Positions 9,201 through 18,535 of a DNA stretch of 39,474 bases are shown one piece after another. Origin of the DNA: Myxococcales bacterium (GTDB lineage Bacteria > Myxococcota > Polyangia > Polyangiales > Polyangiaceae); NCBI GenBank assembly GCA_003151595.1, contig PLXW01000058.1:587-40060 (forward strand), read 5' to 3'. Both the position numbers and the translations under genes were made by a program. Position 1 is the first letter of the stretch, and every line of letters starts with the position of its first letter. A model generated the notes under the pieces. The model was not told the origin of the DNA, did no database searches, and saw nothing but the letters and a program-made list of their open reading frames with translations.

Positions 9201-12200
9201 GTCGCCGAGATCGTGCTCGTAGAGCGCGCCCACCCGCAGCGCCAGATCGCAGGCGGCGTCCTCGTCGTCGCGCGCCTCGGCCTCCGCGCCGAGCTCGAGC
9301 AGTCGCGTCGCGTACGCCGGCAACGATCCCAGGCGCCGCGCGAGCGCTGCGGCCGCGTCGTGAAGCGCGGGCACGTGCGGAGCGAGGGCGAGAGCGCGCA
9401 TGCGAACGTCGAGCGCGTCGTGCGCCCGATTCAAGTGTTCGTCGAGCACCTGCGCCAGCGCACCCATCGCGTCAGCCACGTCTTCCGGCTCACCGCCGCG
9501 CGCGATCCTCGCCTCGATGGCGCGCGACAACGTCGCCAGCTCGCCGTGAGCACGCAACGCATCCTCCAGACGCGCCGCCTCCACGCGGTTCTTCGTGGCG
9601 ATCTCGAGCGCCGACTCCACGAGCTCCGACGCGCGCTCCGTCTCACGCGCCGTCCGCGCCAGCGCCGCGAGCTCCACGAGCACCTCGGTGCGCACGATCG
9701 GCGCGTCTTCCACGGGCTCGTCCACGCGACGCAGCACCGCAAGCAGCGCGCGATACGATCGCTCCGCTCGTTCGAGCTGCCCGTCGTCACGCGCTAGCTC
9801 CGCCAGCGCCCGCAGGATCTCGGGGTTCGCCGGATCGGTCCGGGTCGCCGCGTCGAGCTCCACGAGCGCTTGCGCGCGATCCCCCGTCGCGAGATCGAGC
9901 CGCGCGAGCTGATAGTGAACAGGAGCGCGCTCCTTGGGCCTTCGACCACCGAACCCGTCGATCAACGCGCGCAGCACTGCGCGCGCTTCCGCGTAGCGCT
10001 GCGCCGCGCCCAGCGCGTCGGCCAGCGCGAGGCGAAGCGCGCGATCGTCCGGCTCGAGATCGCTCGCCTGCTCGAGAAGCGGAATGGCCGCGTCGGGCGC
10101 GTCGCACCGTTGACGATAGAGCTCGGCGGCCTCGCGAAGCGCGGCGAGTCGCGTCGCCTTGTCCTGCGCATGACTCGCCGACTTGGTGAGCAGCTCGGCG
10201 AGCGCGCGCCACTCGCTCGTCGCGCGGTACATCTCCGCCAGCCGCGCCACGACGGGAGCCGCGCTCGGATCGCGCGTGAACGCCTCTTCGAGCCGCGCGC
10301 GCGCCGCGCCCTCGTCGCCGGCCGACGCCAGCGCGCTCGCCAACCGCAGAGCCACGCTGGCGTGCTCGGCCCCTTCCGTCGTGCGCGTCAGCGCCTCGAG
10401 GTGCTTCGCCGCCTCGTTCCACTCCCCGCGCGCGGCGAGTAGACGCGCCAGCGTGTCGTGCGATCGTCTCCGCGGCTCCAGCGCGATCACGCGGCGATGC
10501 TGCGCGATCGCCAGCTCGTCTTGCGCCAAACGCGTCTCGCTGACCTCCGCCGCGCGCGCCCACAAGTCCGCAGCCTCGCGCGTCTCGCCCACGTCCTCCG
10601 CACGCTGTGCCTGTCGCGCGACCAGCGTCGCCAGCTCTGCGTGACGGGCGTCGCGCTCGAGCAGCGCTGACAGCTCCGCCACCGACTCCTCGTGTCGACC
10701 GTCTTCCTCGAGGTTCGTCTCCAGCGACGCGATCGCCGCATCGGTCTCGCCGAGCGCGCTCTCCAGCCTGGCCGCCTCGAGTCGCACGGCGACACGCATC
10801 GGGATCGCCGAGGCAGTCGCGACCTGCTTCTTCCGCACGTCGAGCAGCTCGGTCCGGCGACCGCTCGTCTCCAGCGCCTCGACGAGCCGCGCGACCGCGA
10901 CCGCGTCGGCAGGGTCTTCCTCGAACAGCGATCTCCAGACGACAATCGCGCGATCGATGTCCCCGATACGCGTCGCCGCGATCGCCGCAGCTTCGTGGCG
11001 CATCGCGCGCGCGCGCTCGCGTGTGAACGGCAGATGAGCCGACTCGACGAGCAGATCGACGACGCGCGAAGGCTCCCCTTCTTCCTCGTAGATCGACGAC
11101 AGCTCGCGAATGGCCCACTCGACGTATCCTGCCGGGAGCGCCGCCGCCCCCGAGCTCACGGTCACCGCGTCTTCAGCGACCGGCATCCATGCGTCGATCG
11201 ACAAGCGCAGCACGCGCTCCACGATCGATTTGGCGAGCGCGCGATCGGCCACCGCCGTGCGCGCGACGTCGGCCGCTTCGCGAAGAAGATCGAGGTCGTC
11301 GCCCGTCGCGCTCGAGAGGCGAAGCAAGCTGTCGACAAGCGGTCGCCCCTTCGTGCGTCGCTGAAGCTGCGCGAGCGACGCGAGGATCGACGCGTCCTCC
11401 GGCGTGTGCCCCAGCGCGCGCGCGAACGCCTGCTCTGCCGCTTCGGGATCGCCGCGCCGATCGCGATGCCATGCACCGAGACGCGCCTCGAGATCGCTCG
11501 CGACCTCGCGAGGCAACGTGGTGCGCTCCGCGATCGTCGCCGCCAACGCCGCCGTCAGCCCGTCCCACGCCGGTGCGCCGCCGAGCGCTTCCTCCACCGT
11601 CGCGAGCAGGGCCTCATCAACGGCGCTCATCGCGCTCGCCGCGTCGACGAGCACCTTCGCCGCGGCGTCCCACCCCGCAACGCGCGCCGCTACCCGAATC
11701 GCGGCGTGCGCCGCAAGGAGCGACGCTCGATTCTCGGAGAGTACGCGCGCATACGTCGCGAGCGCTGCTCGCGGATCGTCGAGGCGGGCGCCCTGCACCT
11801 CGCCGAGCGCGAGGCGGAGGCGCGTCGTCCACGCCGGTGAAGGTGCGCTCGCGTCGGCTTGATCGATCGCTTCGCGATACGCGTCGGCCAGGGGCCTCCA
11901 CGCATGCGTAGCCTCCGCGAGCCGCCGCAGGTCGAGCGCGATCTCCTCGCGCGACGGATCCGCCGACAGCGCGCGCCGTACGAGCACGAACGCCGCCTCT
12001 CGGTCCTCCGCGCGCGTCTCGGCCGTCCGCGCCGCTTCGCACAGCACCCGAACGCGAGCCTCCGCGCTCTCGGCGACCGACAGGCGCGCCTCGAGCAACT
12101 CGGCGATCGCACGCCAATCGTCGACCGCCTCGTACGTGCGAAGGAGCGCCGCGATCGCGCGCGCCCGCTCCCCGGATGCGTTCACGAGCGCGTGGAGACC

Positions 12201-15200
12201 CGCGCGTGCTCCCGCATGCTTCGTGTCGATCGCAAGCGCCGCTTCGTACGCCGCCACCGCTTCGCTCGGAGCATGGAGGTGCTCGCGCCGAACGTCACCC
12301 AGCTCGCACAAGATCTCCGCCCGCCTCTTGGCGGTCCCCCCGTCGGCCGTGCGCTCGCTCTCGGCGGCGCGCTCGATCACCACGGCCAGGTCGCTCCACA
12401 TCGAAGCGGCGCGGAGCAGCGACATGAGCGCGCGCGTGCTCTCGGCGGTCGGCTCGAACTCCGCCTCGATCGCCCGCCACGCGACGATCGCCTCGTCGAT
12501 CGCCCCCAGCTCGCCGCGCAGAATCTCGGCCGCGCGTATGCGATCGGCGCGTCGCTCGTCGTCCGGGGCCGACTCGGCGCGCTGCAAGAGGACCTCGATG
12601 AGGGCACGCCACCTGTGCTCTTTGTCGAGCAAGGCGATGAGCCCCGCCAGAGCCTCGCGATCGTCGGGTTCGTCACGAAGGCGCTGCCGCCAGGCCGCGA
12701 TCGCGCGATCGCTCTCTCCGAGCTGAGACGCGATCAGCGCGATCTCGCCGAGCACCGTTCGGCGCGTGACCGCGTTCGTCTCCAACGCAGCCGTTCGCTC
12801 CATCACGTCGAGCCGCTCGTGTTGGCGGCCCGCTCGTTCGAGGAGCGGCGCGAGCCGATGCGCCGCCGCGAGGTGCGCAGCGTCGTGGCCTGGCACGTCG
12901 AGGACTCGGAAAAATAGGTCGATCGCGCGCGCGTCGCCCGCCAGCTCGTCGGCGTGCACGGCGCCGGCTTGCATCAGGAGATCGATCCGCAGCGCGTCGT
13001 CGGTGCAGTCGTCGGCCGCGGTGATCAGCACCTCCGCGAGCCGATCTTGCTTGTTCACGCGCGCTGCGAGCTGCGCGAGTTGCTCGCGATGCGCGACGAC
13101 GTCGGGCTCCAGGAGCACCAGCGACACCGCGTGCTCCAGCGCGCGCTCGTCCCGCCCGAGCGCCGAGTACAGCTCCGCGATCTGCCGGTGCCGTCGGATC
13201 CGCTCGCGCACGCTCCGGATCGACTCCAGCTCGATCTCGAGCACGCGCACGAGATCCGCGTCGCGCCCTGCCGTCGCGTAGCGCTCCTTCAGCAGTGCGG
13301 CGGCGCGTTGCCGCACGAGCGTGCGCTTTGCCGTCGTCGATCCCGGCACGACCGACGCGCGCGCCGGCCGCTCGCTCGATCCATCGGGCGGCGGCACGAT
13401 CGACTCGCGCACCTCGGCGTTCGGCGGGGCGACGGCGAGGATCCGTTCGAGCAAGCTCGCCTCGTCGATCGAAGCGTCGCCACCGTTCGCGATCAGCTCT
13501 TCGACGACCGCGAGCGCCGAGGCCGCGTCGACCAGCTCGTTCAAGAGGATGCCTGTGATCCGCGCGCGCGTCGCCTGGGCTTCGCGTGTCGTGAGCTGCG
13601 GAAGGCGCGCATAGAGGAGCCACACCAGCTCGCGATGACGTCCATGACGCTCGTAGAGCCGCTCCAACGCCGCCGAGAGACGTGCGTCGGGTCGCAGCGC
13701 GAGGAGCTGCTCGAGGTAGCCGAGCGCGCGCTCCGACTGACTCGCGAAGTCCTTCGCCACTTGCGCCGCGTCTTCCAGCAGCTCGACGCGCCGCGCGCCG
13801 CTCGCGGCGGCGATCGCGCGATCGTACAGCGCGAAGAGCTCGTCCCATCGCTCGGCGGCGTCGAAGATCAGCTTCAGCCGATCGAAGGCCCACGGATCGC
13901 TGGGATCGATCTCGAGCACGCGCTCCAAGATCTGCACCACGCGCTCCGGATCTTCGAACCACTCTTCATGGAACGCGACGGCGCGCTGACCGATGGCCAT
14001 CGCGTCTTCACGTGCGAGCGGCGAAGCCAGCACCGTCGCATAGAGCGCCGCGACCTCGTCGGGCCGCTTCACCGTTCGCGCGAGCGCCTCGGCGCGCTCC
14101 CAGAGCGCATCGACCGTCGGCAGCTCGGCGGCCGCGCGTACGATCGTCGCCAGCGCTTCGTCGTGCTCGCCGCGCTCTTGACGAAGATCGAGCAAGCGCT
14201 CGAACCATCCGCGCCGCAGATCGTGCGACGCCGCGTCCGAAGGGGTATCGAGCAAGCGCGCCAGCACCTGCGCACGCGCCTCGGTGTCGTCGACGCTCTC
14301 CAGCGTTCGCTCGAGCATCGCGATCGCCGCGGTCCGCGTCTCGTCGCTCGCGAGGAGCCGCGTGCAGAGCGCGAGCGCCTGCGCGTCGCTCGGCGTCGAT
14401 TCCAGCACGGCGCCTACGGATCGAAGCGCGTCGCCTCTTCGAACGCCGCGGTCGAGCAGCACCGTCGCGATCTCGAGATCGATCGCGCTTCGCGCGGCCC
14501 CTTCGCTCCGATCTCTCCGCGCGACGAGCGCGCCCACTGCGGTGTCGACGTCGCCGGTCGCCAGCGCGATGCGGGCGATCGCGGTCATCGCCTCGGCGTT
14601 CTCCGCGTCCAACATCAGAACGTTTCGGTGCAGCGTCAGCGCGCGCGCGAGGTCGCCGAGCTGCGCCTCTTCGGCGGCGGCCCACGCCAGCATCGCCGCC
14701 ACGCGCTCCCCCTCGGCCGCGCGCGACACGCGGTGCTCGTGGAGCCAGCGCCGATCGATCGGGTCCGCCGCCTCGCCCGCCGCGTCGAACAGCGCCTCGA
14801 GCGCGCTCATCGCCATCCGGGCGCGCGCATCATCGAGCGCGTCGCCCGAGAGCAACTCTCGGTACGTCGCGATCGCTGCAGCATGCGACGAGGGCTCGCT
14901 CGAAAGCGCGCGAGCCCTCGCCAGCGCGAAGTCCGCCTGCAGCTCGACTTCGGAGCGCGCGAGCTTGCCCATCGCCTCGTCGATCACCCGCGCGAACCGC
15001 GCCCCCTCCTTCGCTGCGATCGCGAAGGCCTCGTACGCTTCGCGCACGTCGGGATCGCTCGGAGCGATCGCGAACGCGTACTCCGCCGCGAGGCACGCGC
15101 TCGTCGCGTCCCCGAGCTTCTCGGCGTGCACGCGGGCGGCGCGCATCCACGCGCTCACGGCCTCGCCTTCGTCGCTCGCCGTCTCGACCAGGACTTCGTA

Positions 15201-18200
15201 CAGTGCCGGCAACGCATCCCACGCCTCGGTGCGCTCGAGCAGCTCGGCGAGTCGTTGCGTCGCGTAGTTGTCCTTCGGCGCCACCTCGCGCACGCGCTCG
15301 TAGAGATCGCGCGTGATCGCGTCGTCGCCGGCCGTGTGTGCCAGCGCCGCGGCGCGCTTCCACGCGTCGATCGCCGCGGGAACGTCGTGCGCGCGCTCAT
15401 GCTCCAGGATCCCGAGCCGCGTGAGCCATCCGGCTTGCTCGCGTGCGTCCTCCGCTTCCGCCGCGCGCCGCTCGACCACCGCGCGCGCCAGCGCCACGTC
15501 GCCCGTCTCTTCGGCCACGCGCTCCACGACGTCGAGCGCGGGCACCGGAAGATCGGGGTGCGCCAGCAGCGCCGTCGCGTGCGTTCTTGCGCGCTCGAAC
15601 TGCCCGTGTGTCGCCGCCAGCTCCGCCAGCTGCGCGCGAATCACGATCGACTCGCTCCCGGTCGTTCGTGCGATTCGCCTCTCGAGCAGCTCCGCCAGCG
15701 CGTCCCAGTCGGCGGTCGCGGTGAACAGATCGACCAGCGCCGCATGCGCATCGCGATCGTCGGCGTCGTCGACGAGCGCCGTCTCGTAAGACGCGATCGC
15801 CGCCGCGCTGTCGTCGAGATCGTCGCGCGACAACGCGCCGATAGCGTGCAGCAGCTCACGCCGTCGCTTCGCGTCGATCTCTCCGCGCGCCAGCGCCGCG
15901 CGGTACAACGCCACACGCTCGGCGGGATTCCCCTGATCGCGCAGCAGCTCATCGACGCGCCCGAGGAGCTCGCTCGACGACGGCTCGAAATCGAGCGCGC
16001 GCCGGAACGTCGTGATGGCGCCGCTCACGTCCCCGCTCGCCGCTTGCGCTTCGCCCACGCGCCGCGCGAGCAGCGACAGATCGGGCGACGTCACCGGGTG
16101 ATCGCCCATGGCCTTCGCCAGCAACGACGCCAGTCTCTTCGCGTCGATCCCGTGCGCCGCCAGCGAGTCCACCCGCGCGATCCACGTCGCCAGCGGCGCG
16201 CCCTTCGCGACCGCTTCTCCGAGTCCGCGCGTCGCCAGCTCGATCGCGCGCGGCTTCTCCTCGGGGAGCTGCGAGGCGATCGTCACGGCCTCGGCGAGCG
16301 CTGCGATCCGTGACGTCCCATCTGCCCCGAGCGTCGCTTTCGCTTCGAGCACGCGGAGCAACCCCGCCCCCGCGCCGTCCTCCGAGCGATGAATCGGCTC
16401 GAGCACCGCAGCCGCCGCCAGCCGATGATCGCCGCTCGCCAGGAGTCGCTCGAGCGCCGCGCGACTCGTCTTCTCCGTTGCATCGACCGCCAGCGCGCGC
16501 TCGTACGCGTCGATCGCGTCTTCGATCTGCTTGGTCTTCTGAAGATGCACGTGCCCGAGTCGCGCCAGGATCCCGGCGCGCTCTCCTTCGGGCGCGAGCT
16601 GCGCGTCCGCCGCCAGCGCCTGCGTGAGCTCCGTCCACGCGCGCTGTGTTTCGAGCAGCGGGATCCACTGCGCGAGCACGTCACGCGACGCGCCGAACTT
16701 GTCGACGATTCGCTTCCACGCGCCGCTCGCGTTCGCGGCATCCCCGGCGCGCGTCAGCACTTCGGCGGCGCGCACCGACAACCTTCGCGCCTCCGCTCCG
16801 CTCGCGTCCTTCGCCCGCTCTTCGAGCGTCCACGCCAGATCGGCCGCCGCGCCGCTCGCCTCGTAAAGCGGCTCGAGCTCCGCCAGCGCTCGCGCGCGCG
16901 ACGGCCCGTCGACCAGCAGCTTCCACGCCCGCGTCGCGCGTGCCGGATCCTGCAGCGCCTTCGACGCCAGCTCGCCCAGCTGCTCGATGGCGCGACGCCT
17001 CTTCTCGGGCTCTTGCTCCGTATCGGCGATCTTCTCGAGCACGTCGGCCAGCGACTTGTTGTCCTTCTCCGCCGCGTAGATCTCCGAGAGCGCGCGCGCC
17101 GCTTTCAAGATCGCGATCGGGTCTGCGGCGGGGCTCGCGAGCACGGTCACGAACGTCGAGCGCGCTCTCCGCGTGTCCCCTCCGGCCGCGAGCAGCTCGC
17201 CCGTCTCGGCGGAAATCCGCGCGCGAACCCGCGCGTCCTTCGCCACCGTCCCCACGCGCGACAGCGTCCTCGCCGCGTCGAGGGCCTTGCCCAGCTTCAA
17301 CGAGAGCGTCACGAACCGAACGCGGAGATCGTCCTCCGACGGATCGAGCAGCAGCGCTTGTTCTAGCGCTTCGTACGCACCGCCCGGATCGTTCAAACGA
17401 TCCTGCTTCAGCACCCCCATGCGCGTGAGGATCGCGAGTCGCTTCGGCCCACGCGTGTGCTCGAGTTGAATCGCCAGGTACGTCGCGACGTCCGCTGCCG
17501 TGCCGACCTTGTCGTACGCATCGGCCAAGGCGGCGCTCGCGCGCGCCGCCAAGCCTTTGATCGTCACGAGCTTGATCGCCGCGCGCCTCGCGTCTTCGTT
17601 CGCCGGATCGAGAGTCAGCAGCGCCTCGACGTGCGGCATCGTCCGCTCGGGCTCGTGAAGTTGCGTCGCGTAGAGTTCGACGAGCCGCGATCGCATCGCG
17701 CGCGCATCGTCCGCCGCAGGCGCCGCTTCGGCCGACAGCGCTTGCTCGAGGAGCCGCGCGACGTCGCGGTGTCGATTCGCGCGCAGATACTTCTCTTCGA
17801 GCGCGGTGCGCGATCGCGCGTCGGACGGCTCGAGACGCAAGAGCTGCTGATGGATGTCGATCGCCTTCTCTTCGTCGCCCGCTTCGTCCCCGTCGACGAT
17901 GCTCGCCGCCTTGCGCAGCATCTCGATCTGCTCGGCGCGCGGCCGGTGCTGCGCGATCGTCACGCAGGCATCCACCAGGCGCTTCTTGTCGCCCGCTTTC
18001 GTGAGCAGCGCTTCCAGGCGTTCGAACGCGGCGTGATGCGTCGGCGTCGTCGCCAGGACGCGGTCCAAGTAGTTCCGCGCGCCCAGCTCGTCGCCGAACA
18101 CGTCGGCGAAGTAGGTCGCCGCCTTGAAGAGCACCTCGGCCACGACAGCCGGCGGAAACAGCTTGAGCCGCCGCCCCTGCGCATACGCCTCGTAGGCAAA

Positions 18201-18395
18201 AGCGAGCTCGCTCACCCGCTCGTCGCGCACCGCGGCTTCGTGGAGCTTGGTCCACGTCTCGGGCGCCAGCTGGCCGCGCGCGAGCGAAGTCGCGAGCGCG
18301 TCGATGAGCTCCTCTTCACGCTCCATCTTGGAATCGAAGCTCGGCGGCGAAAGATTCGCGGCCGAGCCCGCGCGACGAGGCGGTTCGCGTTGCAT
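6279..18395 (-). CDS. Giant tetratricopeptide-repeat protein (4038 aa)
   Basis: A single uninterrupted frame of 12,117 bases starts at ATG 18395 with GGAG about 6 bases upstream and ends at TAG 6281-6279. The protein is almost entirely helical hairpins of TPR type. Clear examples are AYEALEQALLLDPSEDD (about residue 340), AIDAYERALAVDATE (about 628), AITTFRRALDFEPSS (about 795) and AVMLLKRAVDDDPN near the C-terminus. About residues 1660-1690 form a Pro/Ser/Thr-rich break (PPPDGSSERPARASVVPG) that divides the array into two solenoids. There is no signal peptide, transmembrane segment or catalytic domain, so it is probably a cytoplasmic scaffold. It is the last gene before a convergent junction and follows the ClC gene on the same strand across 140 bases with two hairpins, so it is likely transcribed on its own. 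Function and partners cannot be read from the sequence. Confidence 0.93.
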   Translation of the reverse strand: MQREPPRRAGSAANLSPPSFDSKMEREEELIDALATSLARGQLAPETWTKLHEAAVRDERVSELAFAYEAYAQGRRLKLFPPAVVAEVLFKAATYFADVFGDELGARNYLDRVLATTPTHHAAFERLEALLTKAGDKKRLVDACVTIAQHRPRAEQIEMLRKAASIVDGDEAGDEEKAIDIHQQLLRLEPSDARSRTALEEKYLRANRHRDVARLLEQALSAEAAPAADDARAMRSRLVELYATQLHEPERTMPHVEALLTLDPANEDARRAAIKLVTIKGLAARASAALADAYDKVGTAADVATYLAIQLEHTRGPKRLAILTRMGVLKQDRLNDPGGAYEALEQALLLDPSEDDLRVRFVTLSLKLGKALDAARTLSRVGTVAKDARVRARISAETGELLAAGGDTRRARSTFVTVLASPAADPIAILKAARALSEIYAAEKDNKSLADVLEKIADTEQEPEKRRRAIEQLGELASKALQDPARATRAWKLLVDGPSRARALAELEPLYEASGAAADLAWTLEERAKDASGAEARRLSVRAAEVLTRAGDAANASGAWKRIVDKFGASRDVLAQWIPLLETQRAWTELTQALAADAQLAPEGERAGILARLGHVHLQKTKQIEDAIDAYERALAVDATEKTSRAALERLLASGDHRLAAAAVLEPIHRSEDGAGAGLLRVLEAKATLGADGTSRIAALAEAVTIASQLPEEKPRAIELATRGLGEAVAKGAPLATWIARVDSLAAHGIDAKRLASLLAKAMGDHPVTSPDLSLLARRVGEAQAASGDVSGAITTFRRALDFEPSSSELLGRVDELLRDQGNPAERVALYRAALARGEIDAKRRRELLHAIGALSRDDLDDSAAAIASYETALVDDADDRDAHAALVDLFTATADWDALAELLERRIARTTGSESIVIRAQLAELAATHGQFERARTHATALLAHPDLPVPALDVVERVAEETGDVALARAVVERRAAEAEDAREQAGWLTRLGILEHERAHDVPAAIDAWKRAAALAHTAGDDAITRDLYERVREVAPKDNYATQRLAELLERTEAWDALPALYEVLVETASDEGEAVSAWMRAARVHAEKLGDATSACLAAEYAFAIAPSDPDVREAYEAFAIAAKEGARFARVIDEAMGKLARSEVELQADFALARARALSSEPSSHAAAIATYRELLSGDALDDARARMAMSALEALFDAAGEAADPIDRRWLHEHRVSRAAEGERVAAMLAWAAAEEAQLGDLARALTLHRNVLMLDAENAEAMTAIARIALATGDVDTAVGALVARRDRSEGAARSAIDLEIATVLLDRGVRRGDALRSVGAVLESTPSDAQALALCTRLLASDETRTAAIAMLERTLESVDDTEARAQVLARLLDTPSDAASHDLRRGWFERLLDLRQERGEHDEALATIVRAAAELPTVDALWERAEALARTVKRPDEVAALYATVLASPLAREDAMAIGQRAVAFHEEWFEDPERVVQILERVLEIDPSDPWAFDRLKLIFDAAERWDELFALYDRAIAAASGARRVELLEDAAQVAKDFASQSERALGYLEQLLALRPDARLSAALERLYERHGRHRELVWLLYARLPQLTTREAQATRARITGILLNELVDAASALAVVEELIANGGDASIDEASLLERILAVAPPNAEVRESIVPPPDGSSERPARASVVPGSTTAKRTLVRQRAAALLKERYATAGRDADLVRVLEIELESIRSVRERIRRHRQIAELYSALGRDERALEHAVSLVLLEPDVVAHREQLAQLAARVNKQDRLAEVLITAADDCTDDALRIDLLMQAGAVHADELAGDARAIDLFFRVLDVPGHDAAHLAAAHRLAPLLERAGRQHERLDVMERTAALETNAVTRRTVLGEIALIASQLGESDRAIAAWRQRLRDEPDDREALAGLIALLDKEHRWRALIEVLLQRAESAPDDERRADRIRAAEILRGELGAIDEAIVAWRAIEAEFEPTAESTRALMSLLRAASMWSDLAVVIERAAESERTADGGTAKRRAEILCELGDVRREHLHAPSEAVAAYEAALAIDTKHAGARAGLHALVNASGERARAIAALLRTYEAVDDWRAIAELLEARLSVAESAEARVRVLCEAARTAETRAEDREAAFVLVRRALSADPSREEIALDLRRLAEATHAWRPLADAYREAIDQADASAPSPAWTTRLRLALGEVQGARLDDPRAALATYARVLSENRASLLAAHAAIRVAARVAGWDAAAKVLVDAASAMSAVDEALLATVEEALGGAPAWDGLTAALAATIAERTTLPREVASDLEARLGAWHRDRRGDPEAAEQAFARALGHTPEDASILASLAQLQRRTKGRPLVDSLLRLSSATGDDLDLLREAADVARTAVADRALAKSIVERVLRLSIDAWMPVAEDAVTVSSGAAALPAGYVEWAIRELSSIYEEEGEPSRVVDLLVESAHLPFTRERARAMRHEAAAIAATRIGDIDRAIVVWRSLFEEDPADAVAVARLVEALETSGRRTELLDVRKKQVATASAIPMRVAVRLEAARLESALGETDAAIASLETNLEEDGRHEESVAELSALLERDARHAELATLVARQAQRAEDVGETREAADLWARAAEVSETRLAQDELAIAQHRRVIALEPRRRSHDTLARLLAARGEWNEAAKHLEALTRTTEGAEHASVALRLASALASAGDEGAARARLEEAFTRDPSAAPVVARLAEMYRATSEWRALAELLTKSASHAQDKATRLAALREAAELYRQRCDAPDAAIPLLEQASDLEPDDRALRLALADALGAAQRYAEARAVLRALIDGFGGRRPKERAPVHYQLARLDLATGDRAQALVELDAATRTDPANPEILRALAELARDDGQLERAERSYRALLAVLRRVDEPVEDAPIVRTEVLVELAALARTARETERASELVESALEIATKNRVEAARLEDALRAHGELATLSRAIEARIARGGEPEDVADAMGALAQVLDEHLNRAHDALDVRMRALALAPHVPALHDAAAALARRLGSLPAYATRLLELGAEAEARDDEDAACDLALRVGALYEHDLGDDGEAARHYERAARFQLRLPDVLRALDRIYERLGDVVSQARVLSKRIDVESMSSGAEATTDALYRLARLKLMKPESLEEGCDLLVTALQIAPDLPRAKSVLEAAAPLHSKSERLVEIYERIGRTPGNERALVDALTLRADLKGSGVEPLREAVDIARSLGDTGLAESLLRKLIARAGDDTAARAYLTGALTTLAELREAAGDVADAVALKRQAADLAEGDEARRLHFEVARLAKDSLHDLALAAQVYEQLHEREPVDRDAWEPLLDVYRQTGAHVARAALIARVVEFVDDPAERSRLRLERARVTMNELGKIDEATPMLREIVEDDPSQVDAAILLAGILETSGDDDALAELLARQIDSAKDRSDASSVAELSLRLGALVEKRDAIEARAVYYAALEWDGTNRACLRALVRLHQADDDLRDCAEAMEKLLPLEEDERIEGLAKELADLRTSLDDADGARRALESGFRAKPASAALRDRLEATYAAGLEWANVAELYETDAKAKTDRAERIARMREAASVWRTKANDAARAADVLRRARAEAPEDAELLSELVETLASSGNKAGATLELTLAIDWLPDEAPATAPLLSQRAELRADLGDGDGALFDYEHAFRVGGLAFAPGVITHLERLVASAQEEGESSRYRAMRLRLGEILALTGDVDRARGILGELVKQDAKDREALRALARLEERAESWDAASATYRRLVALEDSENVVDTALRLADACEHAGRLGDARGGLERARMVAPTHEALSARLLALYEATSAFRELAALHVEEAKAARDVAGRFAHLLSAGTLMLHHGADPNAALVHLREANALRPGDLGCSARLAEGLAAIGKTQEATELLNALLAPHKGRRSRELALVHQAFAHVARAAKDTQAELASLTTALDMDPQNGNVASELALVAREAGQLEVAQRALRAVTMLKSPAPLSRGLAYQYLGEIAQKQGDVKRAVMLLKRAVDDDPNLATARALLTQLKE

Positions 18396-18472
18396 GGGCT
18401 CTCCGGACGAGCGGCCGCGTCTTCGCCACTTACAGACGCGCGGCTAGGTCTCCAAAGGTATCAAAGGGAGGA

Positions 18473-18493
18473 GTCACGCGTATCGCGCGTGAC
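18473..18493 (-). terminator. Perfect 8-bp inverted repeat between ClC and TPR genes
   Basis: GTCACGCG (18473-18480) and CGCGTGAC (18486-18493) are perfect complements around a 5-base loop. On the minus strand a pyrimidine-rich stretch follows. It could be a second terminator for the ClC gene or an operator for the TPR gene. GTCACGCG recurs at 18543-18550, just inside the end of the ClC gene. Confidence 0.35.
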
Positions 18494-18510
18494 CGGCTCA
18501 TCGCAGAAAG

Positions 18511-18529
18511 GTCGCGCAGATCGCGCGAC
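18511..18529 (-). terminator. Probable hairpin terminator of the ClC gene
   Basis: The 7-base arms GTCGCGC (18511-18517) and GCGCGAC (18523-18529) pair perfectly around a 5-base loop. On the minus strand the stem is followed by CTTTCT, and it begins 6 bases after the ClC stop codon. A GC-rich stem with a short T-rich tail in this position fits an intrinsic terminator. Confidence 0.45.
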
Positions 18530-18535
18530 ACGAGA

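Noticed and set aside
6849..16313. Long plus-strand open frames opposite the TPR gene (6849-9797, 11859-12917, 12954-16313)
   Set aside because: They give Arg/Ala-rich protein with no domain and lie antisense to an unbroken TPR frame. Such shadows are expected in high-GC DNA.
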